Shown: piece after piece, positions 9,356 through 19,713 of the stretch
How positions within the stretch are numbered: position 1 is the first letter of the stretch
How the letters are laid out: each line of letters starts with the position of its first letter
Assembly: GCF_010667575.1 (NCBI RefSeq)
Contig: NZ_JAABNT010000011.1
Span: forward strand, 106,215 to 170,214
Length of the DNA stretch: 64,000 bases
From: Sulfitobacter sediminilitoris
Lineage (GTDB): Bacteria > Pseudomonadota > Alphaproteobacteria > Rhodobacterales > Rhodobacteraceae
Reading direction: 5' to 3'
Notes under the pieces: model-generated
Told to the model about the DNA's origin: nothing
What the model saw: only the letters and a program-made list of their open reading frames with translations
Databases searched by the model: none
Program-made: the position numbers and the translations under genes

Positions 9356-9787
9356 ATGGGCAAGTGCGTTAACCTGATCAAGCTGAGCGTCGGCACCGAA
9401 AGCGTCGAGCAGTTGCAGGAATGGCAGCAGTATCGTTCCAAGCAGATCGAGGACGGACATTACTATCATGTCACCCGCATGTGGCCCAAACGTGAGGCCG
9501 AAGTGCTGAATGGCGGGTCGATCTACTGGGTGATCAAGGGCGAAGTGCAGGCTCGCCAGCGCGTGCTGGAGTTCCGTGAACGGATTGGACAGGACGGCAT
9601 CCGGCGTTGCGCAATCATGCTGGATCCCGAAATCGTCCGCGTGACCCCGTCACTCAAACGCCCCTTTCAGGGCTGGCGATATCTTGATCCAGCGGATGCG
9701 CCAATGGACCTGCCGATGGGCCGCAAGAATGAGGCGGCGTTGCCCGCAGATTTGAACAGAGCCTTGGCGGAAATCGGCGTGCTCTGA
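9356..9787 (+). CDS. DUF1489 family protein
   Basis: A 143-residue soluble protein of the alphaproteobacterial DUF1489 family, starting MGKCVNLIKLSVGTESVEQL and containing YHVTRMWPKREAEVLNGGSIYWVIKG near residues 35-65 and RPFQGWRYLDPADAP near 100. Its function is unknown. The ATG at 9356 directly follows an in-frame GTG at 9353; the ATG is more likely. It is divergent from nrdJ, with about 165 bases of shared upstream region. Confidence 0.88.
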   Translation: MGKCVNLIKLSVGTESVEQLQEWQQYRSKQIEDGHYYHVTRMWPKREAEVLNGGSIYWVIKGEVQARQRVLEFRERIGQDGIRRCAIMLDPEIVRVTPSLKRPFQGWRYLDPADAPMDLPMGRKNEAALPADLNRALAEIGVL

Positions 9788-9813
9788 CGCTCCGCTACCA
9801 GCGCGTCCTCAGC

Positions 9814-10506
9814 CTATGAAAACAGTTTCTCGTTCAGCGCATTCAGGGTCGCACGCGCTTCCTTGTCGATCTCGGCTGTTCTGCTGCGCCAAAGCGTCGC
9901 TTGCGATTGCAGGATCAGACCGTCGCTCAACACCTTGAGATGGTTCGCGCGCAGGGTTTCACCGCTTGACGTGATGTCCGCGATTGCCTCGGCGGTTTCA
10001 TTTGCCACCGTGCCTTCGGTAGCACCCTGACTGTCCACCAAGGCATAATCAGCAACCCCATGTTGACGCAGGAATTCCCGCACCAGCCGGTGATATTTCG
10101 TGGCAATCCGCATCCGGAACCCGTGGCGTGCCCGGAACGCCGCCGCAGCCGCATCCAGATCATCCAAGGTATCGACGTCAATCCACGCCTGCGGCACGGC
10201 GAGGATCAGATCGGCATGGCCGAAATTCAGCTCGGCCAACGGCTCCACCAACTGATCCCACAGCGCCAGCTTTTCCTGCACCAGATCGGTGCCCGTCACG
10301 CCCAGATGGATGCGCCCCGCCGCCAGTTCGCGTGGAATTTCACCCGCCGACAGCAGGATCAGGTTGACATTGTCGATCCCGTCGACACGGCCTGCATATT
10401 CGCGCTCTGATCCGGTGCGCTGCAACTGCACGCCGCGCTGCCCGAACCAGTCAAAAGTCTTTTCCATCAGCCGTCCCTTGGACGGCACGCCCAGCTTCAG
10501 CATCAT
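9814..10506 (-). CDS. hisG: ATP phosphoribosyltransferase, short form (catalytic subunit)
   Basis: First enzyme of histidine synthesis: ATP plus PRPP gives phosphoribosyl-ATP. At 230 residues it is the short HisG form, which lacks the C-terminal regulatory domain and needs HisZ. Visible motifs are LGVPSKGRLMEKTFDWF at the N-terminus, IHLGVTGTDLVQEKL near 80 and the PRPP loop VDSQGATEGTVANETAEAIADI near 160-180. Its ATG overlaps the hisZ stop (ATGA), matching the expected one-to-one complex. Confidence 0.95.
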   Translation of the reverse strand: MMLKLGVPSKGRLMEKTFDWFGQRGVQLQRTGSEREYAGRVDGIDNVNLILLSAGEIPRELAAGRIHLGVTGTDLVQEKLALWDQLVEPLAELNFGHADLILAVPQAWIDVDTLDDLDAAAAAFRARHGFRMRIATKYHRLVREFLRQHGVADYALVDSQGATEGTVANETAEAIADITSSGETLRANHLKVLSDGLILQSQATLWRSRTAEIDKEARATLNALNEKLFS

Positions 10507-11582
10507 TGCGCCGCCTCCAATTCCAGCATCAGACCGGGGCGCATCACGCCGCCCACCGCCGGAATTTCGGCCCCGTCGCCCAACCGCAGGGTCAACGCAT
10601 CATACCGCCCGCCCGTGGCCACTTCTGGCAGGTCCGGGCGTCCCTCGACCCGAAAGCCGAAAACGAACCCGTCGTAATACTCCATCGACGTCCGGCCATA
10701 ACTTGTCTCGAACAGCAGGCTCTCCGTCGCAACGCCCCGCGCGGCCAATGCGGCCTCCCGCTCGGCGACGCGGGCCACGGCGGTGCCGATCTCGGGCATG
10801 TCGACGGCCAGATCGTGCAGGCGGCTCAGCGCATTGGGCATAGTCTCCCGAACCTCCAGCAGCGCCTCGATCAGATCGACCCGTTGCGCTGAAATCGGCT
10901 CGGCTTCCGCATCGGCGCGCAGCGCCTCGATCCGTGCCGCGATCTCGGCTTCCGAGCGCATCCCGATCAGCGGTGCGTCGCTTTTCGCCTGCCCGGCCAA
11001 AAGTGCTGCGCGTGTCGGTGGCACCTCGGACCGGCCCGCGTACCGCTCCAGCAACGCGCGAAACCGGCGCGGCCGCCAGATATGCCGCATCAACGCAGCC
11101 TTGCGCGCCGCCGTTGTTTCAAGGCCCTGCACAGCGGCCATCAGAATGCCGATGTCACCCGTCACAGCCTCGACCCGCACGCCTGCCAGCGCCTCGCCGA
11201 TCAGCGCAAAAACCTCTGCGTCCGCCGCCGCCGGATCCGTCCGGTCAAAGACCTCGTAACCGACCTGCATGTATTCGTTTGCACGCTCAGGATCCTGTTC
11301 CTGCCGCCGGAACACCTCACCCGCGTAGGTGTATCGCGCAGGTTCCGCGCCATGGGCCATGTGCATCTGAACCACGGGCACGGTGAAATCAGGCCGCAGC
11401 ATCTGCTCTCCGCGCAGCGCGTCGGACGTGACGTAAGCCCGCGCGCGAATGTCCTCGCCATACAGATCCAGCAAGGTGCCCGCAGGTTGCAGGATCGGCG
11501 GCTCCACCACGGCCGCGCCCTGCGCCTCGAACAACGCGCGGAGCGTCGCCGCTTTTTCATTCGTCTCGGAACGTGTGGGCAT
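10503..11582 (-). CDS. hisZ: ATP phosphoribosyltransferase regulatory subunit
   Basis: A 359-residue class II aminoacyl-tRNA-synthetase-like protein that lost tRNA charging and serves as regulatory partner of short HisG. Synthetase-like motifs are visible: the motif 2-like RYTYAGEVFRRQEQDPERANEYMQVGYEVFD and a motif 3-like VATGGRYDAL near the C-terminus. The open frame reaches 11,666, but the ATG at 11,582 overlaps the hisS stop as ATGA and begins [20 protein letters not shown], the expected N-terminus. Order hisS-hisZ-hisG suggests one transcript. Confidence 0.94.
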   Translation of the reverse strand: MPTRSETNEKAATLRALFEAQGAAVVEPPILQPAGTLLDLYGEDIRARAYVTSDALRGEQMLRPDFTVPVVQMHMAHGAEPARYTYAGEVFRRQEQDPERANEYMQVGYEVFDRTDPAAADAEVFALIGEALAGVRVEAVTGDIGILMAAVQGLETTAARKAALMRHIWRPRRFRALLERYAGRSEVPPTRAALLAGQAKSDAPLIGMRSEAEIAARIEALRADAEAEPISAQRVDLIEALLEVRETMPNALSRLHDLAVDMPEIGTAVARVAEREAALAARGVATESLLFETSYGRTSMEYYDGFVFGFRVEGRPDLPEVATGGRYDALTLRLGDGAEIPAVGGVMRPGLMLELEAAQ

Positions 11583-13078
11583 CAGCTGTGCGCGTCCAGG
11601 ATCTCGCGTACTTTCGCCACCAGATCGCCGCGCGGCACCTCGTACTGGCTGGGACGGTCCTTCCATTCCTCGTGCGTCGCACTTTCGGCAATCTTCGCAC
11701 CCAGGATCAGGTCCTTGATCTGGATGACACCCTTTTCGCGCTCATCGCCCCCTTCGATGATGGCGACCGGAGAGTTGCGCTTGTCCGCGTATTTCAGCTG
11801 ATTGCCAAAGTTCTTGGGATTGCCAAGGTAGACCTCCGCCCTGATGCCCGCCTCCCGCAGTTCCGCGACCATCGCCTGATAATCAACCATCCGCGCCTTA
11901 TCCATCACGGTGACGACGACAGGACCGTTGGCTGTGGTATCAAGCCGCCCCTTGGCGTCGAGCGCGGCCAGCAAGCGGTCCACGCCGATCGACACGCCCG
12001 TCGCCGGCACTTCCTGCCCGGTGAAACGTTTGACCAGATCGTCGTAGCGCCCGCCACCTGCGACGGAGCCGAAGTTGCGCGTGCGGCCCTTGTCGTCCTT
12101 GATCTCGAAGGTGAGTTCAGCCTCGAAAACGGGTCCGGTGTAATAGCCAAGACCGCGCACCACCGAAGGATCAATCTCGATCCGGTCCGGGCCATAACCC
12201 CCCGCGCCCAGAAGGTCCGCGATTAGCTCCAGTTCATCGACGCCTTGCGCACCGATATCCGACCCGGTGACAAGTTCGCGCAACCGCGCCACCGTTTCAG
12301 CGCCAGAGCCGCGCTTTGCATCCATGAAGCCCATGACGACATCGGCCGGTGCGTCCGCAAGCCCCGCGCCTTTGGTAAAGTCCCCGCTCTCATCCTTGCG
12401 GCCTTCACCCAAGAGCGCGCGCACGCCCTCCGAGCCCAGACGGTCCAGCTTGTCGATGGCGCGCAGCACGATGCCACGCTCGTTATCCTTGTCGTCCCCC
12501 GACAGGCCAGCAACCTCCAACACACCGTTCAGCACCTTGCGGTTGTTCACCCGCACGATGTAATCGCCGCGCTCGATCCCGACCTCTTCCAGACAATCGG
12601 CCAGCATCGCGCAGATTTCGGCATCCGCCGCAACCGATGGCGCCCCCACGGTATCCGCATCACACTGATAAAACTGGCGAAACCGCCCCGGCCCCGGCTT
12701 CTCGTTACGCCAGACCGGCCCCATCGCATAGCGACGATAGGGTTTCGGCAGATCGTTCTGATGCTGCGCATAGACCCGCGCCAAGGGCGCCGTCAGATCG
12801 TACCGCAGGGCCAGCCAGTCGCCCGGCTTGTCACTGTCGGAATCCTCCTGCCACGCAAACACCCCCTCGTTGGGGCGATCCACGTCTGGCAGGAACTTGC
12901 CCAGCGCCTCGACCGTCTCAACGGCAGAGGACTCCAAAGCATCAAAGCCATAGCGATGATATACAGCCGCAATCTTGCCCAGCATCTCGGACCGATGTGT
13001 GACCTCGGCCCCGAAATAATCGCGAAACCCTTTCGGGGTTTCGGCCTTGGGGCGCGGTGTTTTCTTTGGCTTGGCCAT
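11582..13078 (-). CDS. hisS: Histidyl-tRNA synthetase
   Basis: A 498-residue class II synthetase that charges tRNA-His. The N-terminus is a basic [21 protein letters not shown], then class II motif 2 [29 protein letters not shown], the histidine-binding [16 protein letters not shown] and motif 3 [14 protein letters not shown]...[10 protein letters not shown], followed by the anticodon-binding domain. Start chosen at 13,078 (MAKPKK) rather than 13,141, where the extra residues look non-conserved. It is the first gene of hisS-hisZ-hisG, with stop/start overlap to hisZ. Confidence 0.96.
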   Translation of the reverse strand: MAKPKKTPRPKAETPKGFRDYFGAEVTHRSEMLGKIAAVYHRYGFDALESSAVETVEALGKFLPDVDRPNEGVFAWQEDSDSDKPGDWLALRYDLTAPLARVYAQHQNDLPKPYRRYAMGPVWRNEKPGPGRFRQFYQCDADTVGAPSVAADAEICAMLADCLEEVGIERGDYIVRVNNRKVLNGVLEVAGLSGDDKDNERGIVLRAIDKLDRLGSEGVRALLGEGRKDESGDFTKGAGLADAPADVVMGFMDAKRGSGAETVARLRELVTGSDIGAQGVDELELIADLLGAGGYGPDRIEIDPSVVRGLGYYTGPVFEAELTFEIKDDKGRTRNFGSVAGGGRYDDLVKRFTGQEVPATGVSIGVDRLLAALDAKGRLDTTANGPVVVTVMDKARMVDYQAMVAELREAGIRAEVYLGNPKNFGNQLKYADKRNSPVAIIEGGDEREKGVIQIKDLILGAKIAESATHEEWKDRPSQYEVPRGDLVAKVREILDAHS

Positions 13079-13189
13079 GACGGTCCTCTGGGGCACTTGG
13101 GATATTGCTGCGCATCTAGCCGATGGGGGGCCGTGGGGCAAGGCGCGCAGGCTCTTAACAAGACAGACGTCCGGTGCTAAAGCGCAGTC

Positions 13190-13384
13190 ATGGAAAAGCT
13201 AGAAGAACAAATCGCCCATCTGACCCGCGCGGTGGATGACCTCAGCGACATCGTTGCCCGGCAGGAAGGTGAAATCGTGACACTGAACCGCCGTGTCCAC
13301 ATGCTGATGCAGCGCGAAGGTGAACGCGAGGCGTCAAGCGGTGGCGCTGTTGTTCTGGGCGATGAAAAGCCGCCGCATTATTAA
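13190..13384 (+). CDS. slyX: SlyX family protein
   Basis: A 64-residue coiled-coil protein, [20 protein letters not shown], with heptad-like leucines and valines through residue 45 and a charged C-terminal tail ending PPHY, as in SlyX proteins. The function of SlyX is not established. It is divergent from hisS and convergent with the lipoprotein gene at 13,409. Confidence 0.82.
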   Translation: MEKLEEQIAHLTRAVDDLSDIVARQEGEIVTLNRRVHMLMQREGEREASSGGAVVLGDEKPPHY

Positions 13385-13408
13385 GCGTTCGGCCTAAGCC
13401 GGATCGCG

Positions 13409-14416
13409 TCAGCCGCTGGATTTCCGCGAGGTCGCAACAACCTCGCCCTTGTGGATCAGCAGTTCAGACCACTGCGTGTTATCCTTTGGCCGTGCGTAGG
13501 TATTCACAAAAAATGTGTCCCGTTCCAGCTGCCGCATCTTGGCTCCGCAGGGTTTGCCCTTGCGCGCGCCACAGATCCGGCCTTTGACCTTTTCATAGGC
13601 CTTGTCCGTGTCCCCGACTGGCAGATGTTGACCGGCAGGGCCGTAATGTAATTGCTCATACAGCGAAGGTGCACCCAGCAACGCCTGCGCTGCCGTGATC
13701 TGACGCGGGCATCCATCAGCGAATCCGGTAATGTAGAATGTCCGCAGCCCGGTCGCCCCCGGATTGGTATCGTAAAGCTTGTAGCCCCCCGCCGAACTCT
13801 CGACCTTGCGCCCCATCGGCTTGCGCTTGGCCGCGCAACTGCGGGCAATCACACCATAAGGAAGCTGCGTTCCGTATTCGACCTCAAGTATATCGCTCTC
13901 GGCAGGTGCGCGTCCCGCGTCGCCGCTGGTCAGCCGGGCAAACAACCCCCGCCGCTTAGGCTCTTGAGCCTCCTGCGCCGTATCCGTTGGCGAGAGCGCA
14001 GCCAGTTCGGTCCCCTGCCCCACGTCTTCAAGCTGGGATGCGTCACCGTTTGCCGCCGACAAATCCTCTGACCCCGATTGCGCGCCATCCAACTGCGTCG
14101 ACGCACCTTGGGCTTCAATCACGCCGGGCTGTGCACGCGGTACTGCCCGGCGCAACAGGCCCAGGAAGCCACCCTTGCGCGGTGGTTCAGACGCCACCGG
14201 GGCGGCATCGCCATCCAGCGCAACTACGGCCTGTCCCTGCGCGGCAGGTGTGCCAAAGAAGCCCTCGCGGGCAATCTCTTCATCCGTGGGCAGGGCCTGA
14301 GCGACCGGATCGTTTGGCGCCAGCTCAACATCCGAAATACGTGGGATGCCGCCAAGCGGATCGCCACAGGCGGCCAACGCCGCGCAAAAAAAGATCATCA
14401 CGCCGGTTCTGAGCAT
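13409..14416 (-). CDS. Hypothetical lipoprotein
   Basis: A 335-residue protein with a lipoprotein signal (MLRTGVMIFFCAALAACGDP; lipobox LAAC, Cys17). After it comes a low-complexity, acidic and Ala/Gln-rich middle (about residues 60-165) and then a folded C-terminal part with conserved-looking cysteines (ARSCAAKRKPMGRKV, FADGCPRQITAAQALLGAPSLYEQ, GRICGARKGKPCGAKM). I do not recognise a characterised domain. Probably an outer-membrane or periplasmic anchored protein. It lies downstream of dnaE in the same direction with a gap of about 90 bases. Confidence 0.8.
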   Translation of the reverse strand: MLRTGVMIFFCAALAACGDPLGGIPRISDVELAPNDPVAQALPTDEEIAREGFFGTPAAQGQAVVALDGDAAPVASEPPRKGGFLGLLRRAVPRAQPGVIEAQGASTQLDGAQSGSEDLSAANGDASQLEDVGQGTELAALSPTDTAQEAQEPKRRGLFARLTSGDAGRAPAESDILEVEYGTQLPYGVIARSCAAKRKPMGRKVESSAGGYKLYDTNPGATGLRTFYITGFADGCPRQITAAQALLGAPSLYEQLHYGPAGQHLPVGDTDKAYEKVKGRICGARKGKPCGAKMRQLERDTFFVNTYARPKDNTQWSELLIHKGEVVATSRKSSG

Positions 14417-14509
14417 GGCATCCCCTTCAGGTTAGCCGCCCGTTTACCTTATCAGACCAAAGGCGTCCATGTTTGTTCTGGCAAGCCATCGGGACACGCC
14501 GGAATACGC

Positions 14510-17500
14510 TCAGATCTCTTCGACTTCCAGCACACCACCCAAGGACCGGATCGCGCCCTTGATTTGTGGCGTGACCGGGAATTCCATTCCCAGATCAACC
14601 TCGACCTCTCCAGGCAGCGCCGGATCCATCAGGCACAGCTGCACCGGCCCGCGTCCGGCGGATTTGGCCGCACTGCGCGCCCCTTCCAGCACATCCGCCA
14701 CCGCCGCAATCGCCTGCGGTGCATCAATAAAGACCCGCAGCCCCACGCCGCCCACATCCGCCACCGCCATATCAACAGGAGCTACCGAGCGGCCCAGCAA
14801 CTTCAGCTGATCGGCCTCCATCGTCGCCTCAACGGTGACAACAACCTTTGATCCGGTCTCAAGGTGATCCCGCGCCGCCTCAAGCGTGTCAGAGAACAGC
14901 GTAACCTCGTATCCCCCGGTCGGGTCAGACAGCTGTGCAAAAGCAAACCGGTTGCCACGCGCCGACTTGCGCTCTTGCCGCCCGGCCACCACGCCCACCA
15001 GCCGCGCATTCATCGCGCCGCGTTCAGATACCTTGCCGGTCAACTCATCCAGCGTCAGGAACGGCACGCCGGTATCGCGCCCCCACTTTCGCTTGAGCGG
15101 AGTCATATAATCATCCAGCGGATGGCCTGACAGATAGAACCCGACCGCCTTGAATTCTTCGGTCAACCGTTCCGCTGGCAGCCAGTCATCGCAGGGCATC
15201 ATCCGCGGTTCCGGCAAATCGTCCCCGGCTTCCCCGAACAGCGACACCTGATTGGACGCCTTCTGTTCATGAATCGCCGCGGAATAGCTGACCAGACTGT
15301 CCAGCGCCTGAAACACGCGCCGCCGGTTCGGATCAAGCTGATCGAACGCCCCCGACCGCGCCAGCATCTCCAGCGGCCGCTTGCCAACCCGTTTCAGGTC
15401 CACCCGCCGTGCAAGATCAAAGAGCGTGGCAAAGGGCTTTTCCACGCCCTCGACCTTACGCCCCTCGGTGATCAGCTTCATCGCCTCGACGCCCACGTTC
15501 TTGAGCGCACCGAGGGCATAGACCAGCGCCCCGTCCACCACCTTGAACGTGGAATCCGACCGGTTCACGCAGGGCGGCACCCACGGCAGTTCGAGACGCT
15601 TGCGTACTTCCTCGAAATAAACCGCCAGCTTGTCGGTCAGATGAATATCGCAGTTCATAACCCCGGCCATGAACTCGACCGGATGGTTCGCCTTGAGCCA
15701 AGCTGTCTGATAGCTGACCACCGCATAGGCCGCAGCGTGGGACTTGTTGAAACCGTAGTTGGCGAATTTCTCCAAAAGGTCGAAAACCTCGGTGGCCTTT
15801 TTCTTGTCCACCCCGTTTTCCATGGCGCCCTTTTCGAACTTGGGACGTTCCTTGGCCATTTCCTCGGCAATCTTTTTACCCATCGCCCGGCGCAGCAGGT
15901 CCGCACCGCCAAGGCTGTATCCCGCCATGACCTGCGCGATCTGCATCACCTGTTCCTGATAGACGATGATGCCTTGGGTCTCTTCAAGGATATGGTCGAT
16001 CGACGGATGCACGGATTCACGCTCGCGCTGGCCGTTCTTGACCTCGCAATAGGTCGGAATGTTTTCCATCGGGCCGGGACGGTAGAGCGCCACAAGGGCC
16101 ACGATATCCTCGATACAGGTCGGTTTCATGCGCTTGAGGGCATCCATCATGCCCGAGCTTTCCACCTGGAACACCGCCACCGTCTTGGCCGAGGCATAAA
16201 GCTTGTAACTCGCCTCGTCATCCAGCGGGATCGTCGCGATATCGTCCAGCAGACCTTCGGGCGGACTGAAGAGTTCCGTACCGTCCGCCGCGATGTGCAG
16301 GTGCCGCCCCGACGCCTTGATCTGATCAACCGCGTTCTGGATCACCGTCAGCGTTTTCAGTCCGAGAAAGTCGAACTTCACCAATCCGGCCTGCTCGACC
16401 CACTTCATGTTGAACTGGGTCGCAGGCATGTCAGAGCGCGGATCCTGGTAGAGCGGCACAAGCTGATCCAGCGGCCTGTCCCCGATCACCACACCGGCGG
16501 CGTGGGTCGATGCGTTCCGCAGCAAGCCTTCGACCTGCTGGCCGTATTCCAACAACCGCGCCACAACCTCCTCGTTCTTGGCCTCTTCCCGCAGCCGCGG
16601 CTCATCCGCCAGCGCCTTTTCAATCGACACCGGTTTGACCCCCTCCACCGGGATCATCTTGGACAACCGGTCCACCTGCCCATACGGCATCTGCAAGACC
16701 CGCCCGATGTCGCGCACCGCCGCCTTGGACAAAAGCGCACCAAAGGTGATGATCTGCCCCACCTTGTCGCGGCCATATTTCTCCTGCACGTAACGGATCA
16801 CTTCCTCGCGCCGGTCCATGCAAAAGTCGATGTCAAAGTCAGGCATCGACACCCGTTCGGGGTTCAAAAACCGCTCGAACAGCAGCGAATAACGCAGCGG
16901 ATCAAGGTCGGTGATCAGCAGCGCATAGGCCACAAGGCTGCCCGCACCCGATCCGCGTCCCGGCCCCACCGGTATGCCCTGATCCTTGGCCCACTTGATA
17001 AAATCAGCAACGATCAGGAAATAGCCGGGAAAGCCCATCCCCTCGATGATCCCCAGCTCGAATTCGAGCCGCTTTTCGTATTCTTCAACGGATGCGGCAT
17101 GCGGAATGATTGCAAGCCGGGCCTTCAGCCCATTCTGCGCCTGCCGTCGCAGTTCCGCCACCTCGTCATCGGCGAACCTGGGCAGGATCGGATCGCGCCG
17201 GTACGCCATGAAGGCACACCGCCGCGCGATCTCCACCGTGTTCTCAATGGCTTCGGGCAAATCCGCAAACAGCGCCACCATCTCCGCTTCGGACTTGAAA
17301 TAATGCTGCGCCGTCAGCCTGCGGCGCGCATCCTGCTGATCGACATAGGCACCTTCCGCGATGCAGATCAGCGCATCATGCGCCTCGTACATGTCAGACT
17401 TGGGGAAATAGACATTATTGGTGGCCACCAGCGGAAGGTCCATGGCATAGGCCATTTCAACAAAACCACGCTCTGTCAGCCGTTCTGCTTCTGGCTGTCC

Positions 17501-18046
17501 GTCCTCACCCGGATGGCGCTGCAGTTCGACGTACAGCCGATCCCCAAAGCAGGCGCTCAGCTGCGTCATCAACGCCTCCGCCGCAGGCCTCTGCCCGTTT
17601 CGCAACAGCCGTCCAACGGGGCCATCCGGCCCGCCGGTCAGGCAAATCACCTCTGCCGCATGCGCCTCCAGCTCGTCCAACGTCACCTGCGGCAGCTGCC
17701 CGCCCTTGTCGACATACAGGCAGGTGTTGAGCTTCATCAGGTTTTCGTACCCGGTTTCCGATTGCGCCAGCAACACCACCGGTGCCGGGTCCTTGGGCCG
17801 TTCCCCCGGCTGGACGGCAAGATAGGCCAGATCAACCTGACAGCCCATGATCGGCTGCACCCCGGCACCTGCCATCGCAACAGAGAACTCCAGCGCGGCA
17901 AACATGTTGTTGGTATCCGTCAGCGCAAGCGCGGGCATGCCCGCATCGAGACACATCTGCGGTAGTTTTTTCAGGCGCAACGCCCCTTCCAGCAGAGAGT
18001 ATTCGGAATGGGTGCGCAGGTGGATGAATCGGGGATCATGCTTCAT
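14510..18046 (-). CDS. dnaE: DNA polymerase III alpha subunit
   Basis: The 1178-residue replicative polymerase (family C). The N-terminal PHP domain begins FIHLRTHSEYSLLEGALRLKKLP. The palm holds the catalytic aspartates in PDFDIDFCMDRREEVIRYV (near residue 400) and the downstream KFDFLGLKTLTVI. The finger region ESSGMMDALKRMKPTCIEDIVALVALYRPGPM, a helix-hairpin-helix region and a C-terminal OB-fold follow. Length matches the DnaE1 family. It is the first gene before the lipoprotein and divergent from xdhA. Confidence 0.97.
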   Translation of the reverse strand: MKHDPRFIHLRTHSEYSLLEGALRLKKLPQMCLDAGMPALALTDTNNMFAALEFSVAMAGAGVQPIMGCQVDLAYLAVQPGERPKDPAPVVLLAQSETGYENLMKLNTCLYVDKGGQLPQVTLDELEAHAAEVICLTGGPDGPVGRLLRNGQRPAAEALMTQLSACFGDRLYVELQRHPGEDGQPEAERLTERGFVEMAYAMDLPLVATNNVYFPKSDMYEAHDALICIAEGAYVDQQDARRRLTAQHYFKSEAEMVALFADLPEAIENTVEIARRCAFMAYRRDPILPRFADDEVAELRRQAQNGLKARLAIIPHAASVEEYEKRLEFELGIIEGMGFPGYFLIVADFIKWAKDQGIPVGPGRGSGAGSLVAYALLITDLDPLRYSLLFERFLNPERVSMPDFDIDFCMDRREEVIRYVQEKYGRDKVGQIITFGALLSKAAVRDIGRVLQMPYGQVDRLSKMIPVEGVKPVSIEKALADEPRLREEAKNEEVVARLLEYGQQVEGLLRNASTHAAGVVIGDRPLDQLVPLYQDPRSDMPATQFNMKWVEQAGLVKFDFLGLKTLTVIQNAVDQIKASGRHLHIAADGTELFSPPEGLLDDIATIPLDDEASYKLYASAKTVAVFQVESSGMMDALKRMKPTCIEDIVALVALYRPGPMENIPTYCEVKNGQRERESVHPSIDHILEETQGIIVYQEQVMQIAQVMAGYSLGGADLLRRAMGKKIAEEMAKERPKFEKGAMENGVDKKKATEVFDLLEKFANYGFNKSHAAAYAVVSYQTAWLKANHPVEFMAGVMNCDIHLTDKLAVYFEEVRKRLELPWVPPCVNRSDSTFKVVDGALVYALGALKNVGVEAMKLITEGRKVEGVEKPFATLFDLARRVDLKRVGKRPLEMLARSGAFDQLDPNRRRVFQALDSLVSYSAAIHEQKASNQVSLFGEAGDDLPEPRMMPCDDWLPAERLTEEFKAVGFYLSGHPLDDYMTPLKRKWGRDTGVPFLTLDELTGKVSERGAMNARLVGVVAGRQERKSARGNRFAFAQLSDPTGGYEVTLFSDTLEAARDHLETGSKVVVTVEATMEADQLKLLGRSVAPVDMAVADVGGVGLRVFIDAPQAIAAVADVLEGARSAAKSAGRGPVQLCLMDPALPGEVEVDLGMEFPVTPQIKGAIRSLGGVLEVEEI

Positions 18047-18162
18047 ACCCAGACCTTATCCTGCGTCCCCACACGCCGCCAGAGCGCTACGAAGCCCATT
18101 GCCCGAAAAGCGATCACGTCACTATTATCCACTGGGTAACAATAGTTAAAATCTCCCTCGCA

Positions 18163-18180
18163 GGTAACCCGCGGGTTACC
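18163..18180. promoter_or_regulatory. 18-bp perfect palindrome between dnaE and xdhA
   Basis: GGTAACCCGCGGGTTACC is a perfect palindrome 117 bases after the dnaE start and 142 bases before the xdhA start. A related half-site (GGGTAAC) occurs at 18,134-18,140. It is a reasonable operator for control of the purine oxidation/uptake operon, but the regulator is unknown and none is encoded next to it. Confidence 0.5.
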
Positions 18181-18321
18181 CGCACGCCCTGTCACGCCGA
18201 TTTGTACTTGCCAGCCCCCCCTGCCACTGACTAGCCTGCCTGCACTCATGCCTGCGCCGCGTTCTACGCCGCATCGAACGCGCCGCATAACCGGCAGACC
18301 TGGTACCGCGGCGGGACTGAC

Positions 18322-19713
18322 ATGGACATCACGTTTCTTCTCAACGGAGAGACCGTGGCGCTGAAGGGCGTCTCCCCTACCACAACCCTGCTCGACTGGC
18401 TCCGCGAAGATCGTCATCTGACCGGCACCAAGGAAGGCTGCAACGAGGGCGACTGCGGCGCCTGCACGGTGATGGTGACGGACGACAGCGGGTCTCGGGC
18501 GCTGAACGGCTGCATCCTGTTCCTGCCACAGGTGAACGGCACACATGTCACCACGGTCGAAGGCTTGGCAGCACCGGACGGCAAACTGCATCCCGCACAG
18601 CAGGCGATGATCGACCACCATGGCAGCCAATGCGGCTTCTGCACGCCGGGCTTCGTCGTCTCCATGGCCACGGCCCATCTCAATGGTGCCACCGACCACG
18701 ACACACAATTGTCCGGCAATCTATGCCGTTGCACGGGCTATGCTCCGATCATCCGTGCCGCCGAGGCAACCGCCAGCCAGCCCGTGCCGTCCCACCTGCT
18801 TCATCTTTCCTCTACAATTCCGGGGGAGTCGCCTCCGGCGACGGGGGCTGGTCCCCATTCTCCCGTTCAACCGGGCAGTGCCGACGCACTGGCAGCCTGG
18901 TACGCGCAAAATCCCGATGCGACCCTCATCGCCGGGGCCACCGACGTGGGCCTCTGGGTCACCAAACAGTTTCGCCCGCTCGGCCCCGTGGCCTTCCTGA
19001 ACCGCTGCGCCGATCTCAACGGGGTCACCGTCACGCAGGACGCACTTCGCATCGGTGCCATGACCACGCTGACCGAGGTTGAGACAGCGATCGCCCCCTA
19101 TCATCCCTCCTTTGCCGCCATGATCCGGCGCTACGGGTCCGTGCAGGTGCGCAACGCGGCCACCATCGGCGGCAACATCGCCAATGGCTCCCCCATTGGT
19201 GACAGCCCCCCCGCATTGATCGCGTTGAATGCACGTCTGCACCTGCGTCACGGCGACAGCCGCCGGAGCATCCCGCTTGAGGATTTCTTCATCGCCTACG
19301 GCAAGCAGGACCGCGCCCCCGGCGAATTCGTCGAAGCCATCACCGTGCCGCGGCAACCGGACAGCCTGCGCTGCTACAAGCTCTCCAAGCGGTTTGATCA
19401 GGACATTTCCGCCGTCTGCGGCTGCATTTCCCTCACCCGCGAGGGAGGTAGCATCACCGGCGCCCGCATCGCTTTCGGCGGCATGGCAGGCACGCCCAAA
19501 CGCGCCGCCGCCGCCGAGGCCGCGCTGACAGGCCAGCCCTTCACCGAAGACAGTTTCCGCGCCGCCATGACCGCCTTGCAACGGGACTTCGAGCCCCTGT
19601 CCGACATGCGTGCCTCCGCCGCCTACCGGATGCAGAGCGCCCAGAACATGCTGCTGCGCTATTTCCATGACCTGTCCGGCACGGCGACTAACGTGCTCGA
19701 GGTGACCCCATGA
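18322..19713 (+). CDS. xdhA: Xanthine dehydrogenase small subunit (2Fe-2S and FAD domains)
   Basis: A 463-residue subunit of the molybdenum enzyme that oxidises hypoxanthine and xanthine to urate. The N-terminal ferredoxin domain has [13 protein letters not shown] (near residue 40) and the second cluster has [10 protein letters not shown] and [11 protein letters not shown] (near 105-145). A Pro/Ser-rich linker of about 35 residues leads to the FAD-binding domain with [14 protein letters not shown] and [20 protein letters not shown]. The stop overlaps the xdhB start, and the genes continue through xdhC into an ABC importer, which points to purine scavenging. Confidence 0.96.
   Translation: MDITFLLNGETVALKGVSPTTTLLDWLREDRHLTGTKEGCNEGDCGACTVMVTDDSGSRALNGCILFLPQVNGTHVTTVEGLAAPDGKLHPAQQAMIDHHGSQCGFCTPGFVVSMATAHLNGATDHDTQLSGNLCRCTGYAPIIRAAEATASQPVPSHLLHLSSTIPGESPPATGAGPHSPVQPGSADALAAWYAQNPDATLIAGATDVGLWVTKQFRPLGPVAFLNRCADLNGVTVTQDALRIGAMTTLTEVETAIAPYHPSFAAMIRRYGSVQVRNAATIGGNIANGSPIGDSPPALIALNARLHLRHGDSRRSIPLEDFFIAYGKQDRAPGEFVEAITVPRQPDSLRCYKLSKRFDQDISAVCGCISLTREGGSITGARIAFGGMAGTPKRAAAAEAALTGQPFTEDSFRAAMTALQRDFEPLSDMRASAAYRMQSAQNMLLRYFHDLSGTATNVLEVTP

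Noticed and set aside
15269..17965. Very long plus-strand open frame (898 codons) opposite dnaE
   Set aside because: It is the antisense of an unmistakable DnaE; its product is His/Arg/Gln-rich with no domain, typical of a GC-rich shadow frame.
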